Source of the DNA: Impatiens glandulifera
Lineage: Eukaryota; Streptophyta; Magnoliopsida; Ericales; Balsaminaceae
Direction of reading: 5' to 3'
NCBI RefSeq assembly: GCF_907164915.1
Contig: NW_025919154.1
Span: forward strand, 1 to 64,000
DNA: 64,000 nt
In this document: in pieces, positions 10,505 through 19,516 of the stretch
Position numbering within the stretch: the first letter of the stretch is position 1
Layout of the letters: each line of letters opens with the position of its first letter
The notes under the pieces: model-generated
Told to the model about the DNA's origin: nothing
Databases searched by the model: none
What the model saw: only the letters and a program-made list of their open reading frames with translations
Position numbers and translations under genes: made by a program

Positions 10505-12631
10505 CTATTCCGAGTCCGTGAATTCGTAGGCGCTCTTCTTTTTCTTCGGTTGCGGTTGCGGTTGCCTGGTCTGTTCGGAGGGTCGTGGTCTTTTAGATCG
10601 AGACCGCAGCTGTTCTTCGACTTCGTCCTCGACTAGGTCGGCTTGCTGCGAAGTTCCCGTAGCAACCGGGTCAGATATTTCATTTAGCATCTCGACTATC
10701 CGAACTTTCTTAGGAGCCGGCCTCTTTCTCTTCTTCGGTGTTGAAACTGAGGCGGTCGCCTTCTTCTTCTTCTCGTGTTCCTTTGCAAATCCGTCCAGCC
10801 TTCGTGATTCCCTTTCCAGTCGTTCGGCATCCGCTGCAGCCTGACTGGCCACTTTCTCAGCATACCCTGGATATAAGATCTCGGCTCTTCTTATTCTTTC
10901 GGCCTCTAATTCTGCTTCGGTTAGTTGAGACGATCGCGGCGCCTCTTTGTCTTTGCCAGCTTCGGCGTCTAGCTCTTCCTGGACCCTTTTAGCAACCTGA
11001 GCATCAGCCTCTATAGCCGCGGCGTCCGCATTCTCCTTAGCTTTTAGGATTTCGGCCATCTGTGCAGTAAGTGCCTTTACCTCGGCCACGAGATCTTCGT
11101 TTTTCTTTTCCAGAACCGAGACCCGGTCGATTGTCGCGTCGACCCTTTCGAAGTCCTTCTTTAAGTCTGAGGTCATAGCCTCCAGAGCTGCGGTTCGCTG
11201 AACACAATTTTCGCGCTCACCGGCCTCTTCCCACAGCCCGGTGCTGAGTTCTGCTAGGCGTGCTTGATGTTGATCCATAAGCTGTTTTGTCACATCGGCG
11301 AACTGCAGGGCCGAATCAAATATTTTATTGCAACAATCCTTGAGCGGTTGAAACTTGGATACTTCGTGTGCTTGAACGCGGTCATCGATCCGCTCTGAAG
11401 TGGATGCGTCAAGCTGCTGAAGCCGGTCTTCAATCTGCCCTGATATGGACATTTCAAACTTCTTAAGTTGGTCATCAATCCTCCCCGAAACAGATGCTTC
11501 AAACTTTTGGAGCCGGTCTTCAATCTGTTCTTTAGGAGGGACCGAGGCGGTAGCTTCCGGTGGTGAAGGAGGCATTGATTGCTCGGTGGGGTCAGGATCG
11601 GCTCTTGCACTGGAGTCTATCAGTGCAGCATTCTCATTAGGAGGTTCTAATGTGACCGCATCCTCCAAGTTCGTTGCCGCAATTTCTGAGATTGGTACCT
11701 CGACATCTTCTAAAATTTGTACCTCAACAATTTTTGAAGTCGGTACCTCAACGTCTTCTGGCATCGGTGCCTCAATATCCCTTGGTGTCTCAACTTCCTC
11801 TCTTGAAGGTGTTGGGCAGTCAACTGGAAATTCTTCGATTACCGGAGCAGTATAGACCGGTACTTGCTTTTGGTTGCATATTGCTTCCAGCCGCTCTATT
11901 TCTTGACGTATTTCCAGTTTGCCCTTTTCAAGCTTTGATAATACTCGCGGCGCTATGGTAGACACCGATCCCCCTTCGACATATTCCTCTTTAATTTTCC
12001 GGATGCGCCTTCTTAGTTTCCGAAGATGACTTCTCGGTATCAGTAGGCAAGTTCGGCATTGTACCTCCTGAATGGTATTGGATTTTGTGAGGCGTAAGAT
12101 CATGTCCTCTACTTCCTCCAATCTGGCGATGCAATCCTGTTGCGGGAGGTCCGATAGGATGTCTTTATATTTTGTGTTGAAGCGGTACTCATGCCACTCC
12201 AAATATAGGTCTATAACGTCCTCGTCTCGCTTGTTTATGCCTTGAAAGATATTCTGGGCTAGTCTTTCGGCCTCGGCTTCGTCGGCCTCTTCCCTGTTGA
12301 AGCCTTCATCATTGGCTCCTGTATCAACCCCGTCTTCACCCTCGGTGGTCTCAGGATTAGCGATTTGTTCGGCATCGTTCGGACTCCGAGCCGAATGATC
12401 GTCGTCATGGACCGTTCCATCTTCGGTCCTTTCCGTTTCGGTTTCCTCAGGTGCCCATTCCTCATCATCTGTTTGTTGTGGCAGGTCCGCGAAGATTATC
12501 TTTTCTTTCCTCTTACCTCCGGTCTTTGCTATTGTCGGGCATCTTTCTTCGCGGCTTTCTTCTTTCGGCCACCTGTGGAACTGGAGGCCGACTGCGTTCT
12601 TGGAAGAAATTGCCTCGATCGAATGATGCAA
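10505..12631 (-). CDS. Element 1 accessory ORF D: acidic, coiled-coil, lysine-rich protein region
   Basis: A 708-codon frame overlapping the end of ORF C in another frame. The N-terminal fifth is highly acidic. Residues about 150-260 resemble the matching part of element 2 (a DLP-containing segment then RLTK). Next come short repeats (VEVP-type, then about three copies of an 18-residue RIDDQLKKFE-like unit), a long coiled coil, and a basic C-terminus with NLS-like clusters (PKKRKRPAPKK, SKRPRP, PKKKK). In element 2 the C and D parts lie in a single frame, so D is probably the C-terminal half of one protein and its own ATG may not be used. In element 1 a frameshift near 12530-12570 separates them. 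Function unknown; a nuclear, self-associating protein is a reasonable inference. Confidence 0.7.
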   Translation of the reverse strand: MHHSIEAISSKNAVGLQFHRWPKEESREERCPTIAKTGGKRKEKIIFADLPQQTDDEEWAPEETETERTEDGTVHDDDHSARSPNDAEQIANPETTEGEDGVDTGANDEGFNREEADEAEAERLAQNIFQGINKRDEDVIDLYLEWHEYRFNTKYKDILSDLPQQDCIARLEEVEDMILRLTKSNTIQEVQCRTCLLIPRSHLRKLRRRIRKIKEEYVEGGSVSTIAPRVLSKLEKGKLEIRQEIERLEAICNQKQVPVYTAPVIEEFPVDCPTPSREEVETPRDIEAPMPEDVEVPTSKIVEVQILEDVEVPISEIAATNLEDAVTLEPPNENAALIDSSARADPDPTEQSMPPSPPEATASVPPKEQIEDRLQKFEASVSGRIDDQLKKFEMSISGQIEDRLQQLDASTSERIDDRVQAHEVSKFQPLKDCCNKIFDSALQFADVTKQLMDQHQARLAELSTGLWEEAGERENCVQRTAALEAMTSDLKKDFERVDATIDRVSVLEKKNEDLVAEVKALTAQMAEILKAKENADAAAIEADAQVAKRVQEELDAEAGKDKEAPRSSQLTEAELEAERIRRAEILYPGYAEKVASQAAADAERLERESRRLDGFAKEHEKKKKATASVSTPKKRKRPAPKKVRIVEMLNEISDPVATGTSQQADLVEDEVEEQLRSRSKRPRPSEQTRQPQPQPKKKKSAYEFTDSE

Positions 12632-13287
12632 CGTTTTATTAGCTCAACACCGGGACCGACGTTGAGGTTCAAGTGAATGAAGATCTTACCGAGGGGCACG
12701 GCATATCCCCATGACCGGGTTGAATCCGGTCTCACCATGTCCATGAGGTTGCCGAAAACTGCTCTTGCCCAGTTAACCTCTTTTCCTTCCAGCAGACCGA
12801 TTATCATCTTGATTTTGTCTTTGGTGAGGTTGCTGAAGTTTCCTCCCCTTGCCAGTATCGCCCTGGCGAAAACGTCACATGCCGGGATATATTCCGGCTT
12901 CAGCGTATTTTTACTTCCGGATGTCGTGATTGGTTCAGTGGTTGCCGATAAGAAGCGGCACGCTGTCTCAAAGGTGTCATTGTCTATTTCTGCCTTTGCA
13001 TCCTGGCCAGTTGTTGGGAGACGCAAGCTTTCGGCCACCACTGCTTCGGTGATCTCGATTTGGGAACCGCAAACCGTTGCGATGATCCTGTCGTAGGAGA
13101 TGACTACGGTGTTGAAGAATTCTTCGACCGCTTCCTTATAAATCACGTGAGGACCGTCTAGGAAATATCCCAGACCGGTTTTAATCAGCTTATCAATAAC
13201 GTCCTTCGCTTCGGTCGTCCCATTCTGCCGGATTTCCTCGAAATCCACTTGAGAGTATAGTTTGAACAGCGCCGAATCACGACCCAT
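12529..13287 (-). CDS. Element 1 accessory ORF C: paralogous plant-transposon-protein domain
   Basis: The frame is open from 13455, but the ATG at 13287 (MGRDSALF) is preferred: the region above it contains a TATA box and reads as leader. 252 residues. It shares with ORFs A and B the pattern VDFE, TGLxYFLD, EFFN, a central LP-TG motif, G-KNxLKPEY, then NWA--VFGNLMDMV and a GPG. From memory this resembles the putative plant transposon protein domain (PF20167-like) of plant retroelement ORFs; biochemical role unknown. The end (STGGRKKKAAKK) matches element 2, where the reading continues into D, so the stop at 12529 looks like a frameshift consequence. Confidence 0.72.
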   Translation of the reverse strand: MGRDSALFKLYSQVDFEEIRQNGTTEAKDVIDKLIKTGLGYFLDGPHVIYKEAVEEFFNTVVISYDRIIATVCGSQIEITEAVVAESLRLPTTGQDAKAEIDNDTFETACRFLSATTEPITTSGSKNTLKPEYIPACDVFARAILARGGNFSNLTKDKIKMIIGLLEGKEVNWARAVFGNLMDMVRPDSTRSWGYAVPLGKIFIHLNLNVGPGVELIKRCIIRSRQFLPRTQSASSSTGGRKKKAAKKDARQ

Positions 13288-13391
13288 GTTGAAGAGTTTG
13301 AGAATGAGAGAAAACGGCTTCGAAGAGTTTAGAAAAGTTAGAGAGATAAAGTGAATTCGCGTGAGAATGAAAGAAATGACCGAAGACCCCC

Positions 13392-13399
13392 TTTTATAG
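13392..13399 (-). promoter_or_regulatory. TATA box of ORF C (element 1)
   Basis: Minus strand reads CGACTATAAAAGGGG, a near-ideal plant TATA box, 105 bp before the ATG at 13287, followed by a pyrimidine-rich leader. The same flanks (CCGCGACTATAAA) are present in element 2. Upstream at 13437-13444 and 13514-13521 are GCGGGA motifs. Confidence 0.75.
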
Positions 13400-13792
13400 T
13401 CGCGGTTTGGAAGCCCAACCGTCCCATCATGAAAGAGCGGGAATTTTCCCTCCAAGATGAAAGTGCGCCAAACTATGGGCGGTTAAGTGTGAAAAGGTGG
13501 GCGGCAACTTTGGGCGGGAGATTTCCCTCCAAAACCCTTAGCCTATGTCATGGATGACGCATGCTTTCCTTTGAGACCGAATGAATGATCGGTTTCTAAT
13601 CAGATATTTTGATTAACAGTTGTAATCAGCTTTTATGAAACCGGATAAGAACGAGTTAATCTTCGGTTACTTAGATAAATGCGCAAAGAGTAGAGAGACA
13701 CGGTCATTGAAACTAAAACGATATTTTATTCAAGAGACCGATACGAAAGAGTACATAGAGAAAACCGATAGAGTGATACGAAAGATAGACAT

Positions 13793-14500
13793 TTAAGCAG
13801 TAAGCACCATTCTGGAATACTTTTCCACCACCGCATCTGCATCAAGAATGTTTGAGGGGGATGCCGGCGTGCCCGGTCCAAAATCTGGCCGGTACTTGAG
13901 AATCAACTTGCTGATGTGAGGTGCAAAGCCGAAACCTTTCTTGGTCAGCACCATATTCCTCAAGTTTTGAAAGAGGACCGCTGACCAATTGATGGGCGTT
14001 TGGTGGTAGATGTGGGTCATGATGTTGTAGGTATTCTTTGAATACCGCTGATTTGGGGATTGGCACAGAACGGACCGAGTGACAATCTCAAGAAGTAGCT
14101 GAGTACTACGACCGAGACGGGTTTTTAACCCATGGGTTTCCACCGGATCAAGGGTGGCAGAGCAGCGTAACCCATAGTAGTATTCATCAAGTCCCTCCAT
14201 GGTTGGGAAATCAGAGAACCCTTCTTTGGGCAGATTGAAGAGGGTGGCAAATTCGGCTTCATCAAGCCGGAAGGTATAATTCCTTACAGTGGTGACAATA
14301 CGATCGCCCCAGTTGCAGGCATTTCTGAAGAATTCCTTGACATCCTCAATTAGTATGGGACCGGATTCTTCGAGGAAGGTTTGAAGACCGGTAACAATAA
14401 GGCTTTCAAACATGTGTTTCTTTGGATGGTCATAGTCCCATTCTGCCAGACATGAGTCGAAATCGACGCTTAAGAAATTTCCCAAAGTTCGACTCGGCAT
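13793..14500 (-). CDS. Element 1 accessory ORF B: paralogous plant-transposon-protein domain
   Basis: Open from 14569; the ATG at 14500 (MPSRTLGNF) is chosen because it matches element 2 (MSSRTLRNF) and leaves a leader after the TATA box. 235 residues, intact. Shared family landmarks: VDFDSC, LIVTGLQTFLEE, EFFRNA, FATLFNLPKEG, HGLKTRL, TPINWSAVLFQNL, then a PGTPASPSN end specific to B. Its counterpart in element 2 is broken by one stop. No enzyme motif, signal peptide or membrane segment is visible. Function unknown; conserved presence in both elements argues that it serves the element. Confidence 0.78.
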   Translation of the reverse strand: MPSRTLGNFLSVDFDSCLAEWDYDHPKKHMFESLIVTGLQTFLEESGPILIEDVKEFFRNACNWGDRIVTTVRNYTFRLDEAEFATLFNLPKEGFSDFPTMEGLDEYYYGLRCSATLDPVETHGLKTRLGRSTQLLLEIVTRSVLCQSPNQRYSKNTYNIMTHIYHQTPINWSAVLFQNLRNMVLTKKGFGFAPHISKLILKYRPDFGPGTPASPSNILDADAVVEKYSRMVLTA

Positions 14501-14586
14501 GATTATGGTATTGAGAGAGAGAGATACAAGAAGAATACGCGTGATTTTGTACTTTTGGATGTGATACAATGAGAGGAGTATGGCTC

Positions 14587-14594
14587 CTTATATA
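14587..14594 (-). promoter_or_regulatory. TATA box of ORF B (element 1)
   Basis: Minus strand CCTATATAAGGAGCC, 87 bp before the chosen ATG. A TTTTCCCTCCAAAA box lies just upstream (14603-14616) and is conserved in element 2; the reverse form occurs upstream of ORF C. Confidence 0.75.
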
Positions 14595-15051
14595 GGATCG
14601 GTTTTGGAGGGAAAATCTGAGCATTGATGGTCAGTTTTGTTTTATTAAGGAAGAGAATCTTTCCCTTTTAATGATGCATGGGGAAGGAGCAAATTGCAAA
14701 ACCCAAGGTAAGTGTTAGTTGAGAAGTAACTGGTTCGGTTGGATATTAAATGTTCGGGTGGTTGGGAGTTATCTCATTAATATGGGATTATCTCATTTAA
14801 TTAGGTATGCATTTAGACATAACCGAGATTATATTAAAACTGAGGATGATAGAAACAATGCCGAAATCGGCATAAAGAAAACTTGAAATCAACACAGACA
14901 AAGCCGAAATGAAACATAGATAGAGCCGAAATGATCAGATTGGAGTTGAACAATAATACATCCGGTGCATGAAGCAAAATGACCGGATGCAAGAAGGAGT
15001 AACTTAGTGGCCGCGGGGATTGATGTTCCTCCTCCTCCACTCTCTCTCAAC

Positions 15052-15741
15052 TCAATCGTAGAATGAGTCATTGACTTCCCTGGTGAACACCTGACTATGG
15101 CTCAAACCTTCGCCGGGACAGGTTGGGACTCCAAGCTCCTCAAAAAGTCGGCTTATCTGGGGAACGAAAGCCACTGACCGGGTGCCGATTATCCAAATAA
15201 GGACGTCGAACAGCACTCTAGACCAGTTGACCGGCGTTCTGGTGATGATGGCCGCCATCATGTTGAATGTTGTCGTGCAGTAGGTGTTGGTGACATCTTT
15301 TCCAAGGATGCCCCTTCCTATTATATCATTGAGGAGCTGGTACTCAGCCCTCAAAGGAGATTTAGAGCCATGATCAGCGACAGGCTCGTCCGACCGGGCA
15401 AGGGAGAGAGAGACCTCAGCCTTAGTATCGGCCGGAGGGTTTAAGTCTGTCAGCCCTTGTTTGGGCAGATCAAAGCACCGAGCGAAGTCCTGCTCGGTGA
15501 AGTCAAAGAGAATACCCCCAACCTTGGATTGGATGTGGGTCTCAAAGTGGGGTGTCCCCCGGTATACCCCGGCGTTGTTGTAAAATTCCAAGACAGATTG
15601 AGGATAGATGATTTGCTTGTCATCCAGAAAATACCGGAGGCCAGTATCTTCCAGCTGTTTGATCATCCGATACAGCTCATAATGATCGGTATCGGAGCAA
15701 GATTCAAAGTCTACTTGGAGAATGTTTGTGAAGATAGACAT
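15052..15741 (-). CDS. Element 1 accessory ORF A: paralogous plant-transposon-protein domain
   Basis: 229 residues, intact, starting MSIFTNILQVDFES. Landmarks shared with B and C: LEDTGLRYFLDD, EFYNNAGV, FDFTEQDFARCFDLPKQG, HGSKSPLRAEYQLL, TPVNWSRVLFDVL, FVPQISRLF. A is the first gene after pol (stop at 16295) and is separated from it by about 550 bp with its own TATA box, so it need not be translated from the genomic RNA. The three paralogues probably arose by duplication inside an ancestral element, since both elements carry all three in the same order. Function unknown. Confidence 0.78.
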   Translation of the reverse strand: MSIFTNILQVDFESCSDTDHYELYRMIKQLEDTGLRYFLDDKQIIYPQSVLEFYNNAGVYRGTPHFETHIQSKVGGILFDFTEQDFARCFDLPKQGLTDLNPPADTKAEVSLSLARSDEPVADHGSKSPLRAEYQLLNDIIGRGILGKDVTNTYCTTTFNMMAAIITRTPVNWSRVLFDVLIWIIGTRSVAFVPQISRLFEELGVPTCPGEGLSHSQVFTREVNDSFYD

Positions 15742-15841
15742 GGTTAGGTTGCCTTAGAGAGAGGATGTTCTTGTGAGATTTTTGCCTTAGTGATGGAAAG
15801 AGTGTATTGTTTAGTGAGTGTTTGAGTGAAAGAGTGCTTCC

Positions 15842-15849
15842 TTTAAATA
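15842..15849 (-). promoter_or_regulatory. TATA box of ORF A (element 1)
   Basis: Minus strand AGTATTTAAAGGAAG, about 101 bp before the ATG at 15741, followed by a C/A-rich leader (CACTCAAACACTCAC) typical of plant 5' untranslated regions. Further upstream (about 15976-16000) a GTGAAAGAT...ATCTTCAC hairpin is conserved in element 2. Confidence 0.65.
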
Positions 15850-16294
15850 CTGGTTTTGGGGCTAACCTATTATCCGGGCATTAAATGAGATGAAGTATAT
15901 TAACCGCAGGATAAGAATCTTTGCATAAAATAGGCAGTTGTGCAGGTCTAGGTGTCGGTCATAGGCCTGGACTGTGAAAGATATCAAAAGATCTTCACGT
16001 CTTTTTAGGCGCGACCAGGTTTATTCTGAAAAGGCAATGATGCAGAGCAGAGACCTTTAACCTCTGATAACTATTCCTTTTCTGTTTGAAATTCAAATAA
16101 TCTGGGGTAGCCTTCTTCCGAACCGGTCAGCTATCAGTTGTTCATCCCGATGCGGTTACATGGTGCATGCACCAAGTAGCCGGTCGGTTTACTCTATCTG
16201 ATAAACTGGGCGGTTCTTCCACAAACACCCCGAAGATTCAAAGTTCAACATCTTAGGAAGAATTACCGGTTTGTCTGTCTGAACCGATTTCCCT

Positions 16295-18370
16295 TTAAGT
16301 ATCCTTTGGAAGGATTTGGCTAATATCGGTTAAGCCGAGAGTAAGTCTAAATTGAGAAAACTTAGCTTCCTGCAGCGGCTTCGTGAAGATATCGGCTACT
16401 TGCTGATCGGTCGGTACGTATTCCAGCCGGATATGCTTCAGCGTGACATGCTCTCGGATGAAGTGATGTCTGATGTCGATGTGCTTGGTTCTGGAGTGGA
16501 GAACCGGGTTGTAGGTGATCGCAATGGCACTTGTGTTGTCACAGAAGATCGGGGACTCTTCGGCTATGATACCGAAGTCCTTCAGCTGCTGTTGGATCCA
16601 GAGGAGTTGAGAGCAGCAGCTTCCGGCCGCCAGGTATTCAGCCTCCGCGGTTGATGTAGCCACCGATGTCTGTTTCTTGTTGTGCCATGACACCAGTCGG
16701 TCACCCAGGAACTGACATGTTCCACTGGTGCTTTTCCTGTCGATCTTGCACCCTGCATAATCTGCGTCTGAGTAGCTTGTTAGATTAAAGGATGAGTCTT
16801 TTGGATACCACAGACCGACATCAGGAGTGCCTTTCAGATACTTTAGTATCCTCTTTGCGGCTGTGTAGTGGGATTGCTTTGGATTTGCTTGGAATCTCCC
16901 ACACACACCAACTGCAAACAGGATGTCCGGTCTACTCGCTGTCAGGTACAGTAGGGAACCGATCATGCCTCGGTATGCAATCTGATCTACCGATTGACCT
17001 TCATCGTCTCTGTCCAGTTTAATTGATGAGCTCATTGGAGTAGCCGCCGAGGAGCAGGTGTCCATGCGGAATTTCTTTAGCAGCTGCTTGGTATATTTAG
17101 GTTGACTGATGAATGTTCCTTCCTTGAGTTGTTTAACCTGAAGACCTAGGAAGAAACTTAATTCTCCCATCATACTCATTTCAAATTTGTCAGTCATCAT
17201 TTTTGAGAACTTGTCACAAAGCTTTGGATCAGTGGAACCGAAAATAATATCATCTACATAAATTTGAACAAGTAGGATATGTTCCTTCTTTTCAAACTTA
17301 AACAAAGTTTTATCCACCGAACCGATGGTGAAATCATGCTCTAATAGAAATGCGGTTAGCGTATCATACCAGGCCCTAGGTGCTTGCTTTAGACCGTATA
17401 AAGCTTTGTTCAGCCGGTATACATGATTTGGAAATGCAGCATTTTTGAAACCGGGTGGTTGTTCAACATACACTTCTTCACGTAAATCACCGTTCAGAAA
17501 TGCACTTTTAACATCCATTTGAAAAACTTTAAAGTTTTTGAAAGCCGCAAAAGCTAGAAAAATCCTAATGGCTTCTATTCTGGCTACAGGAGCAAATGAC
17601 TCTTCAAAGTCAATGCCTTCTTCCTGTTTGTAACCTTGAGCCACTAATCTGGCTTTGTTCCTCGTGACCAAACCGTCCTCATTGAGTTTGTTTCTGAATA
17701 CCCATCTTGTTCCTATGACCGATTGATCTTTCGGTCTGGGAACTAAGTACCAGACTTTACTACTCTCAAACTGGTTTAGTTCTTCTTGCATTCCCAAGAT
17801 CCAATCCGGATCTGACAATGCTTCATCTATTCTTTTCGGTTCAATCTGGGATATAAAAGCAGAGTTAAAATATCCTTCCAGAAGTTGACCCCTAGTTCGA
17901 ACAGGTTCTGAAGGGTCACCTATAATTTGCTCAGGAGGATGTTTACTATTTATTCTGAGATTCAGTTCAGGGGTGTCTACCAAATTACCGGTAACTTGAC
18001 CAAGGCTAGACATGTCGATAGGTTGACCGAGATTGTCAGACCGACCGACTCCCTCGGATTGGACCGAAGTGTCAGCTTCCTGTTGTGAAACAGCTTGATC
18101 CGGCTGGGTATCAATGTTACCCATTAGGTCATGGACAAACCGCCTGAAGACCGGAGTCTCATCTTCACTATCAGAGTGGATATCATTATTTTCCAATCTG
18201 TTGTGTAGATCAAAGCATGAAGTAGTATTGCTCTCAACCGATTCATCGAAAACAACATGAATTGTTTCCTCCATGGTTGCAGTTCTATTATTATATACTC
18301 TATATGCTTTACTTACTGACGAGTATCCTAGCATAATGACGGTGTCGGTCTTTGCATCGAAAGCGGTGAG
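16295..18370 (-). CDS. Element 1 pol, RT and RNase H part
   Basis: The reading frame continues from the integrase frame after a single stop at 18371-18373. From 18334 it encodes the integrase C-terminal extension, then reverse transcriptase with [31 protein letters not shown] and the catalytic YVDDIIFG box, then RNase H with DADYAG, STAEAEY, CDNTSA and RHHFIREH. All catalytic acidic residues seem present. It ends near LGLTDISQ. These enzymes copy the genomic RNA into DNA. Apart from the stop this part looks intact. Confidence 0.92.
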   Translation of the reverse strand, partial: LTAFDAKTDTVIMLGYSSVSKAYRVYNNRTATMEETIHVVFDESVESNTTSCFDLHNRLENNDIHSDSEDETPVFRRFVHDLMGNIDTQPDQAVSQQEADTSVQSEGVGRSDNLGQPIDMSSLGQVTGNLVDTPELNLRINSKHPPEQIIGDPSEPVRTRGQLLEGYFNSAFISQIEPKRIDEALSDPDWILGMQEELNQFESSKVWYLVPRPKDQSVIGTRWVFRNKLNEDGLVTRNKARLVAQGYKQEEGIDFEESFAPVARIEAIRIFLAFAAFKNFKVFQMDVKSAFLNGDLREEVYVEQPPGFKNAAFPNHVYRLNKALYGLKQAPRAWYDTLTAFLLEHDFTIGSVDKTLFKFEKKEHILLVQIYVDDIIFGSTDPKLCDKFSKMMTDKFEMSMMGELSFFLGLQVKQLKEGTFISQPKYTKQLLKKFRMDTCSSAATPMSSSIKLDRDDEGQSVDQIAYRGMIGSLLYLTASRPDILFAVGVCGRFQANPKQSHYTAAKRILKYLKGTPDVGLWYPKDSSFNLTSYSDADYAGCKIDRKSTSGTCQFLGDRLVSWHNKKQTSVATSTAEAEYLAAGSCCSQLLWIQQQLKDFGIIAEESPIFCDNTSAIAITYNPVLHSRTKHIDIRHHFIREHVTLKHIRLEYVPTDQQVADIFTKPLQEAKFSQFRLTLGLTDISQILPKDT

Positions 18371-19516
18371 TTAGGTTTTACCATTTATGTGAATGTAACA
18401 TTTGCAACCGAAAATCCTGAGGTACTTGAGTTTAGGAACTCTGTTAAAATAAACCTCATATGGTGTTTTGTTGTGAAATCTGTTTATCAAAGACCGGTTT
18501 TGTGTATGGCATGCAGTATTGATAGCCTCAGCCCAAAATTTCTGAGCAATGCCGGAATCGGCTATCATAGACCGTGCGGCTTCCTTGAGAGTCCGGTTTC
18601 TTCTCTCGGCCAGGCCATTTTGTTGAGGAGTCCTAGCACTAGACAACTCGTGTCTAATGCCGGATTCATCAAGATATGCAGTTAATGTACTATTAGTAAA
18701 TTCGGTACCTCGATCACTTCGAATGCTGTTGATACGAGTTGATTTTTCATTTTGCAACCGCTTAAGAAGTGTGATCAGGTTTGATACAGTTTCACGTTTA
18801 GATGGTAGAAATATCACCCATGTATATCTAGAATAATCATCAATAACTACCATGGTGTACAGCATACCGCCTAGACTAATGACCTGAATCGGTCCAAATA
18901 AATCCATGTGAAGAAGATCTAGACATCGGCTAGATTGAATATTTCCATTACTCTTAAAGGATGACCTAGTTTGTTTACCCATCTGGCATGCTGAACAGAC
19001 CTTATCCTGGTTAAACACTATATCAGGAATACCTTCAACTAGCTTTTTACCGCGAATGTAGTTTAAGGTTTTCATGTTTAGATGGTTTAGTCTCTTATGC
19101 CATAGCCAGGTTTGATCAGTCTTAGCTATCATGCATATGGGATGTTCTACTCTTGTTTTCCAGTCTACCTTATAAATGTTTCCTATCCTATTTCCGGTTA
19201 GTAATACAATACCTTGAGAATCCTTAACTAAGCATGCATGTTTAAGAAATTCTACCGTGTATCCGGCATCACACATCTGACTGATACTAAGTAGATTAAA
19301 ACGTAGGTTTTCAACTAAGAGTACATTATCAATAGTTAGATTACCATGGACAATCTTACCCTTGCCCACAGTTCTACCTTTTGAGTCGTCACCGAAGGTA
19401 ATTAGAGCACCGGTTACTGATCTGATGTCGATTAGCAAATTACTATTTCCGGTCATGTGCCTGGAGCAACCGCTGTCCAAGAACCATTCGGAGTTTCCTA
19501 GTCGTTTCTTTGGATC
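18371..19516 (-). CDS. Element 1 pol, protease and integrase part (premature stop)
   Basis: The frame is open from 19570, but the segment shared with element 2 begins at 19516 (DPKKRL). Order: aspartic protease active site (LDSGCSRHMTG, Asp near 19477), GAG-pre-integrase zinc finger (WLWHKRLNHL then CSACQMGK), integrase core with the D, D, E residues in HMDLFGP, RSDRGTEF and QQNGLAERRN. It stops at a TAA at 18371 directly after INGKT. Element 2 has a tyrosine codon here (TAT), so one base change split pol. The frame differs from gag by one base in the unspliced sequence. Confidence 0.88.
   Translation of the reverse strand, partial: DPKKRLGNSEWFLDSGCSRHMTGNSNLLIDIRSVTGALITFGDDSKGRTVGKGKIVHGNLTIDNVLLVENLRFNLLSISQMCDAGYTVEFLKHACLVKDSQGIVLLTGNRIGNIYKVDWKTRVEHPICMIAKTDQTWLWHKRLNHLNMKTLNYIRGKKLVEGIPDIVFNQDKVCSACQMGKQTRSSFKSNGNIQSSRCLDLLHMDLFGPIQVISLGGMLYTMVVIDDYSRYTWVIFLPSKRETVSNLITLLKRLQNEKSTRINSIRSDRGTEFTNSTLTAYLDESGIRHELSSARTPQQNGLAERRNRTLKEAARSMIADSGIAQKFWAEAINTACHTQNRSLINRFHNKTPYEVYFNRVPKLKYLRIFGCKCYIHINGKT

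Noticed and set aside
11445..11961. Plus-strand ORFs opposite ORF D
   Set aside because: Shadows of the minus-strand coding repeats; no family resemblance.
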